A DNA stretch of 64,000 nt from Agarophyton chilense (Eukaryota; Rhodophyta; Florideophyceae; Gracilariales; Gracilariaceae). Below the pieces are notes generated by a model that did no database searches, had not been told where the DNA came from, and saw only the letters and a program-made list of their open reading frames with translations. Every line of letters starts with the position of its first letter. The stretch's first letter is position 1. A program made the position numbers and the translations under genes. Positions 46,305 through 56,948 of the stretch are shown here, one piece after another. The stretch covers positions 1,488,001 through 1,552,000 of the forward strand of contig JARGXX010000080.1 of the NCBI GenBank assembly GCA_030374765.1, written 5' to 3'.

Positions 46305-48276
46305 ATAAACCACTTGATAGACTAGTGCGGTTCAAGACCGGCAAGTCGAGCTACAAACAAGCCACTTCAAATTGTAAAACGGAACGACGAAAACATTGCC
46401 GGAAAATTACATTGGTGGCCCAACAACAACATTTGAAATTATCAAAGCCCCGATTCTGACGTAAGATTTTCTTTATGCCATATCGACCATTGTTTTTGTC
46501 GACGTACAACTTGTATAGATCTCCGCGAACACTTTTCACGAGTTTCATAGTAAGCCCTACAAATAATGATCGGCTGACATGGAAAAGAATGTATTCATCG
46601 TTTTCTAATATTCCATTTCTAATAGACCAAAGCGATAACAACTCGCCAAGTCTTGTCGAATTCCCTTGACGAAAAAATTGTCCTCTCAATAATATTTTTT
46701 GATCCATTTCGAGCCGAAAACGAGTTTTATGAACGGCTATCCGAATCGTTCTCGGTGTTGCAATTTTCGCTCGAATGCTGGAAAGAGAAATGTAAAAGAT
46801 CATTTTCTCCTCGTTTCGAGGCGGCGGAAAGGAGGTCAGCTGCGTGTGCAGCGTACTCTGGGGAAGCACTATTCATGACAGGGTAAAACAGTAAGCTTGA
46901 AGTAAAGTCAGGATCACTTTTGACAGGTCTCACGGAGAAGATCGACTTCGTAGAAGCACAGTACTTGTAACACTAGACATTCAACTCTAGATTTATACGT
47001 TCAATAGTTTATTTAATCGCTAGGTAGTAAAAGGTATACTTCGAGTATGCGAAAGTACATGGTTTACGGTAGCTATTAGTACTGTAACGTCAAGGCTCTG
47101 GTACGATTCGCTGGTTTTAATAACATCAGTCTATATGACGAACATAACCAAGTACTACTCGATAGCCTACAAATGACGAACATGCCTCCGCTGGCTTCCT
47201 TATGTGTGCGGGAAGCAATACCAACCGGAAGGCAGTTCTTACCTTCCTGTTTATGTGTGCATTTTACGCCCATATGCGCGTATCCTCACAACTTGCATTA
47301 ATTGTATGATTTTAGTCATCATATCTGTTATCTACTTATTTTTATCTTTCTTAGTTGCGGTAGTGATCACAGAGTAGGGGTTTTAGAGGTTAAGGGGTTA
47401 GGGGACTTGGCGTTGGTTTAATAGCTCTTAGTTGGCCAGCAGGCGATCTGGCGATTTCTGCACGCACCCACTATCTGCACACAAACGTGTTAGTGCGGAT
47501 GCTAGTTCAAGATCGCACTGTAGTTAAAGATAACCTGGGATCTGCCAGACTAAGCTTCTGGGGGGGGGGTGGGGATGTCTTAGCGCCCTTCTATATAGTT
47601 TGTTGGATTGCTATTGGGAAACCTCTGTTGTGTAATGTAACAATCTATGTAATTTGTAGCATGTACGGTCTCTATTGCTTGCCTACTTTGTACAGGGCCA
47701 AGTAAGGTTTAACACTCTCTGAGATTAGATAATGATCTCTGACGTCCCTCTGCCAACTGCGACTTGGTCAACCAAAAGTATTATAGTGTGTGTGCAAGAG
47801 CGTCCATGATCCATTTAGCGATTTGATTCCGTGTTTCATTTATCTTCCGTAGAGTTGATGGCATGTCCGGGGTCTCAATTTGTTTCCACAATACACTCTC
47901 TTCTTTTCAGCTGCTCTTGTAAGGATGTCTAAACAGCTCGTAGTCCTGCAGATTGTAGTTGTCTCCAATTTATTTATTTTTTCGTTTGTACGTTTGTTCG
48001 GAATTCATTTAGCCTGCGCAGAGCTAGTGGCACTTCTGCGATTGTTTTTCGCTGCCATTCCAAACATCACATAGATTTCTCACAGGCGAATGAAACTAGT
48101 ATTGTCTTTATTGCGGTTTTGGAGCCCCCCGATGGCGGCAACAGTTTTATTGATGGAATCTCCGTAGATTGCAGTTTTTCCAGATAGAAGATTGTTCCTC
48201 TCCATATCAATTGCGCTGCACACGGAAAAAACCAAACGACGAATCGGAATGAGCATCAGTTCCAGTCAATACGCAT
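46305..48276. other. Segment present only in duplication copy 2
   Basis: AT-rich. It contains one minus-strand frame (listed separately), a G-run at about 47560, and otherwise nothing I recognise. No inverted repeats or target duplication were found at its ends, so it may be original sequence deleted from copy 1 rather than an insertion. Confidence 0.5.
46351..46869 (-). CDS. Hypothetical protein within copy-2-specific segment
   Basis: 172 aa, basic and Arg/Leu/Phe-rich (MDQKILLRGQFFRQGN, then GELLSLWSIRNGILENDEY). No domain, signal peptide or membrane helix is recognised. Its length in AT-rich DNA makes chance less likely but not excluded; it could be a transposon fragment. Confidence 0.3.
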   Translation of the reverse strand: MLPQSTLHTQLTSFPPPRNEEKMIFYISLSSIRAKIATPRTIRIAVHKTRFRLEMDQKILLRGQFFRQGNSTRLGELLSLWSIRNGILENDEYILFHVSRSLFVGLTMKLVKSVRGDLYKLYVDKNNGRYGIKKILRQNRGFDNFKCCCWATNVIFRQCFRRSVLQFEVACL

Positions 48277-48656
48277 TGGTGATATAATATGCGCAGCAGA
48301 ACATGTGCGATAAGGCCCAAGAACCTGTTGTCGGGGATGTGCACAAGGCTTAGCAAAACCGTTCATCACTGTCTCATATTCGGTAACTACTTTTATCAAT
48401 ACAGCACTATGGGCCAAAAAAAGTATTATGTGTGACACAATAAACCAAATACATTGTCTGCGTGCATCTATTTACCAACTCTATTAGAGTCCTTTTTCCT
48501 TCCCCCGCTCGAGATGTTCTGACGTGTACAGCGTATGAAGGGCGGCTAAAGCCCCGCCCCAGCGCATACTATCTATTCTTCGTTATTCCTTCTTCATTGG
48601 TCCACATCTGGAGGAATGCAAACACATTTGTCCGTGTTGCCGTCCTAGCTTGAACC

Positions 48657-48663
48657 TATAAAA
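48657..48663 (+). promoter_or_regulatory. TATA box of DUF2207-like gene copy 2
   Basis: Same CTATAAAAT and same distance to the ATG as in copy 1. Confidence 0.5.
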
Positions 48664-48806
48664 TGTCTCCGACCTCAGAGTCAAAACTCATTCCACAATC
48701 CTGAAAACGCAACCGCTTCTTCGCTTGGTGTCTCGCCCCTTGTGTGTCAGTCTACCTCTCCTGGCAACATCTTGAGCTTCAAAACAGCTTCTTCCGGCAT
48801 TCAAAC

Positions 48807-49826
48807 ATGAAAAAAGTGCCCCACCTAGGCGCATTTGTGCTGTTTCTTTTGTACGTACACTGCTCTCAAGCGAAAAACTCTACTCTACGATGTGATGGAC
48901 CGCCGCCACAAGACCAATCTCAATCGCCGACCTTCCTGTGTGACGTCGATATCACAGTTGTGCGCAACGAAGACTGCTCCGCAAACATCACAGAACGATA
49001 CTTGTTTCCGTACACCACGGGGCGCGATGCGTTTCGGCGCATTCCTCTCATCGATGGACAGCAGTCTGCACGTAACGTGCTTGCCATGCGCGACAACCTT
49101 ACCGTGTTTGAAGCCGGTCTTCTTCAATCCGAAAAAGGCCGAAACGAAGCGAAGGTGGTCCTCAAAACTGAAAAAAACCGCCAGTCTGTGCTTTTCACGC
49201 TGCAGTACATTCTGGACGCTGGAGTGACACAATTCACCACCTCCTGTCCTGAAACAAGCGCCGAGCCGCTGGAAAACGAAACGGTAAATGTGATACGATG
49301 GCGCACTGGGTCTTGGCGACAGACGTTCGACAGAATGAGAGTGTCGTTTGTCACCGCCGATCGCAACGCATTGCTTAGCGTTGCGGCAGCGCCTGAAGGA
49401 AAAGTGTTATCCTCGTCAACCATCCAATCTACCATCATCACGTGGCAAGATGTATTAACGTCTATAGATGTGCTTGTTGCAGAGAAAGGTACAGATATGT
49501 GCGCCCAACAACTTCAATGCTTTTCTTCTACAGGCGGTTCTGGTAGAGCAAAAGCTATCATTCTTGGTTCTATTGGCACATTTGTAGGGATTGTAATCGT
49601 TTTTTCAGTAGTTTCCATCTGGAAACGTAGTGACGGCGGAGACCAGATCGATGGTGTGGGTGTAGGAGGATCCGAAGGTGCAGGTGCAGGTGCAGGCGGA
49701 TGGGTAGGAGGTGGATGGGTAAGGGGCGGTGGTGGAGGAGGCGGATGGGGAGGAGGCGGTGGTGGAGGAGGCGGTGGTGGAGGAGGCGGAGGTGGATGCG
49801 GCGGAGGTGGAGGCGGCGGAGGTTGA
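48807..49826 (+). CDS. DUF2207-like membrane protein with glycine-rich tail, copy 2 (full length)
   Basis: 339 aa from ATG 48807. Order: signal peptide (1-20), DUF2207-like ectodomain (about 30-235) with the same blocks as copy 1, a short CAQQLQCF cysteine pair, a membrane helix (IILGSIGTFVGIVIVFSVV, about 250-270), a basic WKR stop-transfer, then about 65 residues that are almost only glycine. Bacterial DUF2207 proteins also end in a glycine-rich, GGG-type tail after membrane segments, which supports the family call. Topology would place the ectodomain outside and the Gly tail in the cytoplasm. Function is unknown. It differs from copy 1 at scattered residues. Confidence 0.65.
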   Translation: MKKVPHLGAFVLFLLYVHCSQAKNSTLRCDGPPPQDQSQSPTFLCDVDITVVRNEDCSANITERYLFPYTTGRDAFRRIPLIDGQQSARNVLAMRDNLTVFEAGLLQSEKGRNEAKVVLKTEKNRQSVLFTLQYILDAGVTQFTTSCPETSAEPLENETVNVIRWRTGSWRQTFDRMRVSFVTADRNALLSVAAAPEGKVLSSSTIQSTIITWQDVLTSIDVLVAEKGTDMCAQQLQCFSSTGGSGRAKAIILGSIGTFVGIVIVFSVVSIWKRSDGGDQIDGVGVGGSEGAGAGAGGWVGGGWVRGGGGGGGWGGGGGGGGGGGGGGGGCGGGGGGGG

Positions 49827-49850
49827 GGCGGCGGTTGAAAGAGGGTGGCT
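49660..49850 (+). repeat. GGN triplet repeat encoding the glycine tail
   Basis: Near-continuous GGA/GGT/GGC triplets, imperfect, reaching about 25 bp past the stop codon at 49824. G-quadruplex formation and length instability are likely. Confidence 0.85.
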
Positions 49851-50114
49851 GTGGGCGACATCATTGGATGTGACGTTGTGGGCCAGACTTACAGTAAACT
49901 TCGGCGAGAATAAGCCTTTTCCGTTACTGGATGGCCTAGATAGATGAATGAGATATAAGTATCCCGATATAAACTTCTTAATCTTCTTAAACAAATGCAA
50001 CTAAAGACTTATGTCAGTAATCACTAAGGTTCAGACACTCTGGCTTCCAGTCAGATACTCTCGATAGTTAACAATTCTTCAGCCTTTTCCCTTCTGCTCC
50101 AACCAGAAACAGAC
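49851..50114. other. 3' flank of DUF2207-like copy 2
   Basis: No gene or repeat end recognised. Confidence 0.4.
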
Positions 50115-50414
50115 ATGTACAATCCCTATACAGCTTCCCGAAGAGAGGTAAAAGCTAAAAAAAATGTTTTCACTCTATATCTGAAGCTAGCTCTTTACGG
50201 AAAACATGAGGTTGCACTACTTGCAGCAACTTTCCATACAGTAGTAGATCGCAGATTTTTACCAAGTCTTTACGACCCTCACAAGCTTTCCATTTTGGGA
50301 GGATTTTCTGGCCAGACCATTTACCGTTGGTACAAACAAACTGCCTTAAGTTTACGCCTAGGGCGCTTCTACCGGTACAGTGGGCTGACAGGAGGTGCCC
50401 CGTCTAGATTCTAA
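50115..50414 (+). CDS. Small ORF next to the LTR element, possibly a transposon fragment
   Basis: 99 aa from ATG 50115; reads NVFTLYLKLALYGKHEVAL and later SGQTIYRWYKQTA, which resembles a helix-turn-helix of a transposon protein. The stop codon TAA falls within the 5-bp target duplication of the LTR retrotransposon, so the element inserted exactly at its end. Low confidence as a gene. Confidence 0.3.
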   Translation: MYNPYTASRREVKAKKNVFTLYLKLALYGKHEVALLAATFHTVVDRRFLPSLYDPHKLSILGGFSGQTIYRWYKQTALSLRLGRFYRYSGLTGGAPSRF

Positions 50415-50415
50415 C

Positions 50416-51048
50416 TGCCGTACAATCACCTCTGGGGTATGCTACTATCTTGTCTCGGGAGCGTAGTGACGCTCAATCGTAGGGAGCGTGTTGATGCTCA
50501 ACCTTAGAAGGTAGACGTAGTAAACCTCAATGGTAACAGGGCTCCGTGAAAACCCGCAGGAGCAAACGGCGGGGGGGCTAGGCTATACTGTGTAGGTGAA
50601 CGATGGTAGGCGTCGACGCGCGGGAAAGCCAGTGTGGTAGTTGAGAAACGATGAACCAAAAGGTATGGTCGTGAGACAAGTGATGCCTGTCTTATCAGAT
50701 AAGGATGGAGAAGGTGCAGTTCCCTATATGCAGTGGACTGCACTCTCCAGATCACCCGGGAGGTGCCAGCAAGGCACGGTCTCTGACCTAGTCTCAGAGA
50801 CCTGGCCAGCACTGGCTACAGTGCCAGGTGGCCACTCCACTACTGTACTAAAATAAATATAATTACAATTACAAGTACCGACAATTACTCAACCAGAAGG
50901 TACATGTCAACACTACACGTGGCTGACAACACCTAGATGATATCTCGCCCGGAGCTGAATGACCGATGATTCCTCGCATCCATCACCTACAAGGTCAGTG
51001 TAGTATATTGACAACCTCAAGGGTCAGCCCTTCTGCCACTATACGACA
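50416..51048 (-). repeat. 3' LTR (C) of the chromovirus
   Basis: 633 bp, starts TGCCGTA (mutated from TGTCGTA) and ends TACGACA. A 25-bp unit is tandemly duplicated at 50457-50506; each unit contains a GAGCGT...ACGCTC-type hairpin. Read in the plus direction it is the reverse complement of the transcribed LTR. Confidence 0.95.
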
Positions 51049-51063
51049 GACCTCCTTCCTGCC
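51049..51063 (-). promoter_or_regulatory. Polypurine tract of the chromovirus
   Basis: On the minus strand GGCAGGAAGGAGGTC directly abuts the 3' LTR, the expected place of the primer for plus-strand DNA synthesis. Confidence 0.7.
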
Positions 51064-51308
51064 CGTGAGGCACGCCCCGTGTCTCCTTCCATCAAACCAT
51101 AGAGTTATAGCGAGCGACAGCGGCGCGGGCATCGGAGTGGTTTCAGCCGGCGGTTGCTCACGGTGCGCCACGCGTGATCCCTTGAGGTTCAGAACTCGGG
51201 TGCCAGTGTCGGTTGGGGAGTGCGAGCGACGACGGCGGCGCATGAATTGCGCGACAACCATTCAGGTAGGGACTGTCATGAGGACGATGCAGTGTCAATA
51301 GCGCGCTC

Positions 51309-52560
51309 GTGCTTCGACCAGACTGGTGGGAGTCCTATGAGGTTCCTTTGTCGCTGAGCGTGCCCACTCCGCAGGTTTTGGCGTCAGATCTCCCGGAACC
51401 TGGAACGGTATTACCTCATTTGGTCGATTTCCCTCTCGGAGTGGACCGTGTTGGTTGCCATCCTGGCTCTGGTGGCCGCCCGTTACTGTATCGATTGGGA
51501 TTGTCGTAATCCCGACTCTGACATATACCGAGATGGTGTTCAACCTGTAGGTCGCATCTTCTTCATACCTCCGAGTGTTGCCCAAGGTATTCTTCGATTT
51601 GGTTACAAGAACGTCGTTCAGGGGACCGATTATACCGTGAAGGATTTGGACTCGTATCTCGAGCAGAGCGAGAATTACCATTGGGATTCCCATCAAGGTT
51701 GGGAGGCTTTCGATCCCGCAACTTGGGAGATTGTGCCTCGCCACGCCCAATATTATCCCGGGGAGCCTCCTGTTTATGGAGCTCCCGCGAGCCCCGAACC
51801 TTATCACGGTACTGTGGAGACACCAGTTGGTCGTTATGCCGGTCCCTTCCCGTCCGAGCCGTTACCTAAAGGTCGTAGGTCGCCTACCCCTACGGGTGTG
51901 ACTCCTACTCAACCGAGCTCCTCGTGGGTTGCTGGTCCGGTTCGACCTCTCTTGGCGGGTATTGCTCGTCCTCCGCCTCAACCTATGATGGATTCTCCAG
52001 CCGTGGTCGGTTTGCTGGCTCGAATTCGCCAGTTTTGCGTCACCAACTTTCAGAGGGCTGGGCCTACCTCCGTGGTTGCTTCATTAACGCTCCTTGAAGG
52101 TTTGCTGCCGCTCCATGCGCAATACCTGAAGGCGCTGAACCAACTTGGTGAGTTCCGGAATCAGTTTCAGTTGGACATGTACCAACTGGCTACCCTTTAG
52201 GCTGCCAATCTGGCAAGCGTCTCTGCTCTGCTGCTGCGCCATCTGATCCTTTGACGGATCCCATTCTGGGTGATAACTTCAACCCTGCGGTTTTACAACC
52301 CACTCCGGCGGTTCCTTTCGTTCATCCTCTTTTGGTTTCGACTCCTCTCCCCAGTGGCGGGGCTACTGCTCCTTCGCTACCTTCTAGGTCGATGGCTCCT
52401 AGCCTTCCCGTAGGTTTTCCTCCGTAGGTAGTCAATAACACGGGTCCTCCTGATTCCACTGCTTCTAAACCGACAGGTCCTTCATAAAGTAAATTCTTGT
52501 CTCTTCTTGTCTCCTCTACAGTTACATTTGGTTGTTCTTTCGTGCCCTCCCTTGTAGGTA
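51309..52560 (+). pseudogene. Antisense ORF of the chromovirus, degraded
   Basis: Open plus-strand coding opposite to pol: a 66-codon part (51309-51509), then another frame giving 250 codons (51448-52200, no ATG), then further proline-rich sequence in a third frame to about 52560. The 250-codon part has a hydrophobic stretch (VLVAILALVAARYCIDWD), then GWEAFDPATWEIVPRHAQY, a Pro-rich middle and a Leu/Gln-rich helical end. I know no family. It sits in the same place as the intact 558-aa ORF of the second element and may be a distant relative (compare VWYDPWTNQHIDGDHAKF there). Confidence 0.5.
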
Positions 52561-52654
52561 GTCTGACACGCATATGCGTCCACCTTCTGCGGAAACCGAC
52601 GTCTTTTCTCCCCCTTCCTTAGGCCTGCGTACCACGAAGGTCTAATGTTAGCCG

Positions 52655-55600
52655 TCTGCATGCATCGGCTCCTTTCGACGGCGCCAATACCTGATACGGA
52701 AGTGTGGGGGTATTGCGGCTTGGGGTTCGAGGGTGTCCCCTTCTGGGCCCCAGCCGTATCACCTGACGGTTTAATTCAGGCCATTGTATGTTCGCGTGTG
52801 GCCCACCAGACGGTCAACGGGAAATTCCTCTGAGGATTGGTCCTGATCTTTCGGGGGAACGCTACCTCGAGGGTTCATATGTTCCGAGTTGGGAGCTTCG
52901 TGTGTGGGAGCCGGGTTGGGAGCTCCCGCTGTTACAGTGTGAGGTTCCATTTCCGTCCCTGTGAGAGGGATGTAATCTGGATAATCCCGTTGTAGTTCGT
53001 CATTCACCTCAATTGGGGTGGGGTCCTCCGAGGGTCGAGTGTGCAGAGCTATCGCTCTGGGCTCTCGGGCTGAGGTGCCTGCCTCAATGCGATGTTGAAC
53101 CGTTTCAGGTGCTACCGTAATACTGTCAATTAATATCGTATTCGGTATTCCATCTTGGTCAACCGTAACGGTGTGGTCTGATGCGTTCAATACCTTATAA
53201 GGTCCCACTGATTTGGGTAGAAGCTTTGAATTGATATCTCTATCAATGGCTTCATCGTCCGCTTCATCACCCGGTCGTGGTCTTTTACCTGAAGGTGGGT
53301 TGTCTATGTAGACATATTGTCCCGAAGATACGGAGACCACTTTGGTTACCCTACGGTCGTAGTCGGCCTTGTACCGCTTCTGTGCTGCAGTGAGGCGGTT
53401 CTCTGCATGTTTGAGAGCCCTCATCAACCTCACAAGGTTATTTCGCTTGACTCGGGCAGGGGTCAGTGTGCCAGCTGCAGTGCTGGTGGTATGATCTCCC
53501 TGCACTACAATACCTGGGGGGTGTCGGAAAGAATCAAATCAAAGGGAGTGGTCTGCGTTGACCGGTGTACCTGAAGGTTATAAAAGTAGGTGAGCGGTTG
53601 CACCAGCTCATCCCACCCAGTTTGGTGCTCTTCCGTATAGTGTCGTAGCCTTGATACCAATGTGTGGTTAAAGCGCTCGATCTGTCCGTTCGTCTGCGGG
53701 TGGTAGGCAGTAGTGAAATAGTGCTTGATACCCAAGAGGTTACAGACTGCTTCGAAGAACTTCGATGCCAAGTTTGAACCACTATCGGTAAGTAGTTACA
53801 GTGGTGCACCATACGGGTAGACCCAATTGTTGAGGAACGCGATCGCCAGCGTGGTTGACTTCGTCTCCTTTAAAGGTATCGCTCTCGTGAGCTTCGAGAA
53901 CCTGTCGGTGATCACTAGAATGTGCTGATACCCATTCTTGGTCTTGGGAAGTGGTCCTAGAAGGTCTTTCGCAACAAAACTCCAGTAGACCCGCTGCTGG
54001 AAACAGCTTGAGATACTTTCGATGCTTTCGAATACCACTGCAGGTACGAACACAAGATTAGCATGGACCTACAAAGGTATAGACATCATGGGCCATATGA
54101 GGCCAATAGAACTGTTTCTTTAAGGTGTAATACATCCCGGTGGCCCCGGGGTGTCCCGATAGTCGCGGGTAGTGCGCAAGATACAAGTCTCTCGGGCGCA
54201 GCGCCTTCGGAACCACTTTTTGAAGGCTACCATCCAAGGTTGACCTTCTCACGATGTACCCATTGTGGTCCACATCGAATGGTGATCCTTTGAAACCAAT
54301 TTGGCCAGCCATGGTTCTGCAGTACGCATCCTGGGCCTATTATCCTTGAAATTCCTCTCGGGTTACGGGCATGACGTTCGTTTCCTCTAGGGTCAGTATC
54401 TGCATGGCCATGTAGGTGTTCCGCAAGGCACCTTCTTCAGGGAAGTCCCAACATCCTTCTAGGTGTTCGCCGGTACCATTTTGGTTTGATGACACCAAAA
54501 AGCAAGGGATATCATCGCCCAAAGGTTCTGTCTCTAACCCTGAGGTGTTTAAGCGTGACATAGCATCACCTATGTTGTGCTTGATACCTGGACGGTACTG
54601 TACGTCGTATTCAAACTCCGACAGTCTCAACCTCCAACGGGCCACTCTACCAGACGCATCTGCGAGTCGGAGGATCCACCTTAAGGCGTAGTGGTCCGTG
54701 CGCAACGTAAAGCGCTCACCATACAGGTATGGACGGAGCATCAACATGCTCCACAATACTGCTAGACATTCCTTCTCGGTTACCGTGTAGATCTGCTCCG
54801 CCTCATTCATAGCGCGGCTCCAGTACCCTACAGGTATTTTGTCTCCGATGTGCTGCTCCTGCATGAGACAACAACCAATTTGGGCATGGGATGCATCTGT
54901 ATCCAGCGTGTATGGTAGACCTGTTTTCGGTAACGCTAAGCTTCGCGGCGACAAAAGCGCTCGTTTAAATTCCTCAAAGGTATCCATTTCGTCGTTCGAT
55001 AGATTCTCAAACCGTTCAGGTTCACCTTTCTGGAGCTTCTTGTTGAGGGGAGCCGCTATTTTCGCGAATCCCTTCACGAAGCGACGATAGACGTTACATA
55101 AACCTATAAAGGATCGTACGCCTGTCTGGGATCGTGGCAACTTGATCTCCTGTACGGCTCTAATGTTGCTCGGCGCAACCTCCAGGGTACCAGGGCCTAT
55201 GATGTGGCCAAGGTATTCTACCGTTCTGGTAGAGAAAACGCATTTGCGTAGCTTCAGCGTCACCCCCGTCTCAGCTAGGAGGGTTAGTACGGTTCGTACG
55301 TGAGCAAAATGCTCTTCTACCGATCTGGAATAGATGATTACATCATCGATGTATACCAAGGCGGTTGTCCATTTAACCTTCGAAAGGATGATGTTCAGCG
55401 CCCTTTGAACGGTGGCTGGAGCATTGCGCAACCCGAAAGGCATTCGCGTGAAGCGAAACAAACCTGCATGGCACGTGAAGGTCGTTTTGTCTCGATCTTC
55501 CTCACCTACAGGTACCTGCCAATAACCTCAATTGGCATCCAACGTGGTAAATATCTGCGCATCTCCCAAGGAGTCGATGCACTCCTCCATTCTAGGTATC

Positions 55601-56948
55601 GGGTACGAATCTTTGACGGTCACGCTAGTGAGCCTCCTGTAGTCGACGCCGAACCTCATACGCTTATCCCCTTTCTTCTGAACTAGAACCATGGGACTAG
55701 CCCAATCTCAGTTAGCTGGTTCGATTACACCTTCTTGGAGAATTCGCTCCACTTCTTTGAGTTCTACTTCTCTCGCCTTCGGACCTGTACGGTATGGTTG
55801 CTGATAAATCGGCTTCGAGTGAGTGAGGAGCTCGATGCGATGCTGTGTGGCCTTAATTTGGCCCAGATGGCCTGACGACATGGTTTCGAACTCCTCCAGA
55901 AGGTCGAGAATACGGCCCCGCAGTTCGCCGTTATCTTCACCGATCTGGACTGTATCTTGCCATTGCCTCTCTGGGTCAGGTTCCTCTTCTTTGTCAACCG
56001 ATGCCTTATCGGTTAGCTTTGCTTCCAAGTTGGTATTTATCGATACCTTTGTGGTTGTGGACGCATTTGCGCACCCCCTTCCTTATCGAAGGCGACCTCG
56101 CCGAGATCAGTGTGAGCTAAGGTGAAGACCCCTTGTGGTGCCGGTAGTGCTCTGCCAACATTGGTATTTTTCGGCAACTTCACGTCATGACTGCTGAAGT
56201 TGCTGAGACACACCTTAAAGGGTTGATTTGGGATGTTGTCGACAATCCCGTTGGTCATCAAGGTGAGGTGTCGATGTGCTAACCTCGAATGGTTTTGTAA
56301 TATGACCAGCCCGGGGGTCGCACACGACACCGGTACCAATATTTGGTGCATTGGCGGGATAACAACCTGTTTGGTAATGCGCACTTTGTTGGAGACAGTT
56401 TCGGTGGATATCCACTTCTTCGGTTTGACGAATCATCCCCGTTTGGTTTCCGTATTACCTAAAATGGCAATTCGTCTCTCGTGACGTAGGACAACGGTAT
56501 GGGAACCAGGAAGGATTGCTTTGACATGTCTGTGGATGAAGTTCGTACCTAGAAGGCAGTCTGTTGGTAAACAGTCGACAACAAAGAATTGCAGTCTTAC
56601 CTTGAGGTGTCCGAGCTGCACCACAGTGGTGAGCATACCTCGAAGGTTTTATGGGCGCTCATTTGCATCCACCAGCGGGTTGTTGTCGGGAGGTCTGCTC
56701 AAGTTCCGAAGTACCGCCTCAGGTATGACGCGGGAGTTCAGGACGTTTGGGCAGGCCCCCGTATCCAGCACGCAGATGACCGCAACCACAAGGCGATCGG
56801 AGAAACACATTGAAGCACGTACTTTATAGTTGTTGTACTTCATAAGATAAACCGGAACTGGTTTGGACGTGTTCTCTTCCACCTTCAAGGTTCTGGGTAT
56901 CGATTGGCCTTCCAATTGCAGGTTAGGTTCGGCCATTACGCCAACCAT
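52655..56948 (-). pseudogene. pol of the chromovirus: PR-RT-RH-IN-chromodomain
   Basis: Protease: VICVLDTGACPNVL (about 56770) and CLLGTNFIH. RT: QPYRTGP, MPFGLRNAP, YIDD in LVYIDDVIIYS (about 55340). RNase H: LDTDASHAQIG and ALRWIL. Integrase: HHCC finger (SGHPGATGMYYTL), VITDRFSKLTRA, AYHPQTNGQIERFN. GPY/F-like: KSVGPYKVLNASDHTV. At the end FPVDRLVGHTRTYNG begins a chromodomain that continues through two stops to GDT and RYWRR (about 52670). In-frame stops lie in RT (near 55709 and 55530), and frame changes separate protease/RT and the integrase parts. The chromodomain targets integration to chromatin in related elements. Confidence 0.9.

Larger units (their letters stand above)
46126..49575 (+). 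repeat. Segmental duplication, copy 2, with 1.97 kb extra
   Basis: 46126-46304 matches 21465-21645 and 48277-49575 matches 21658-22945, all in the same orientation. The 1.97 kb in between (46305-48276) is absent from copy 1. The homology continues through promoter, leader and most of the coding region. Confidence 0.9.

Noticed and set aside
50504-50812. 102-aa ORFs in the LTRs (also at 59381-59689, 38455-38685, 24028-24285)
   Set aside because: Repeated only because the LTR is repeated; no domain and not conserved in length among the four LTRs.
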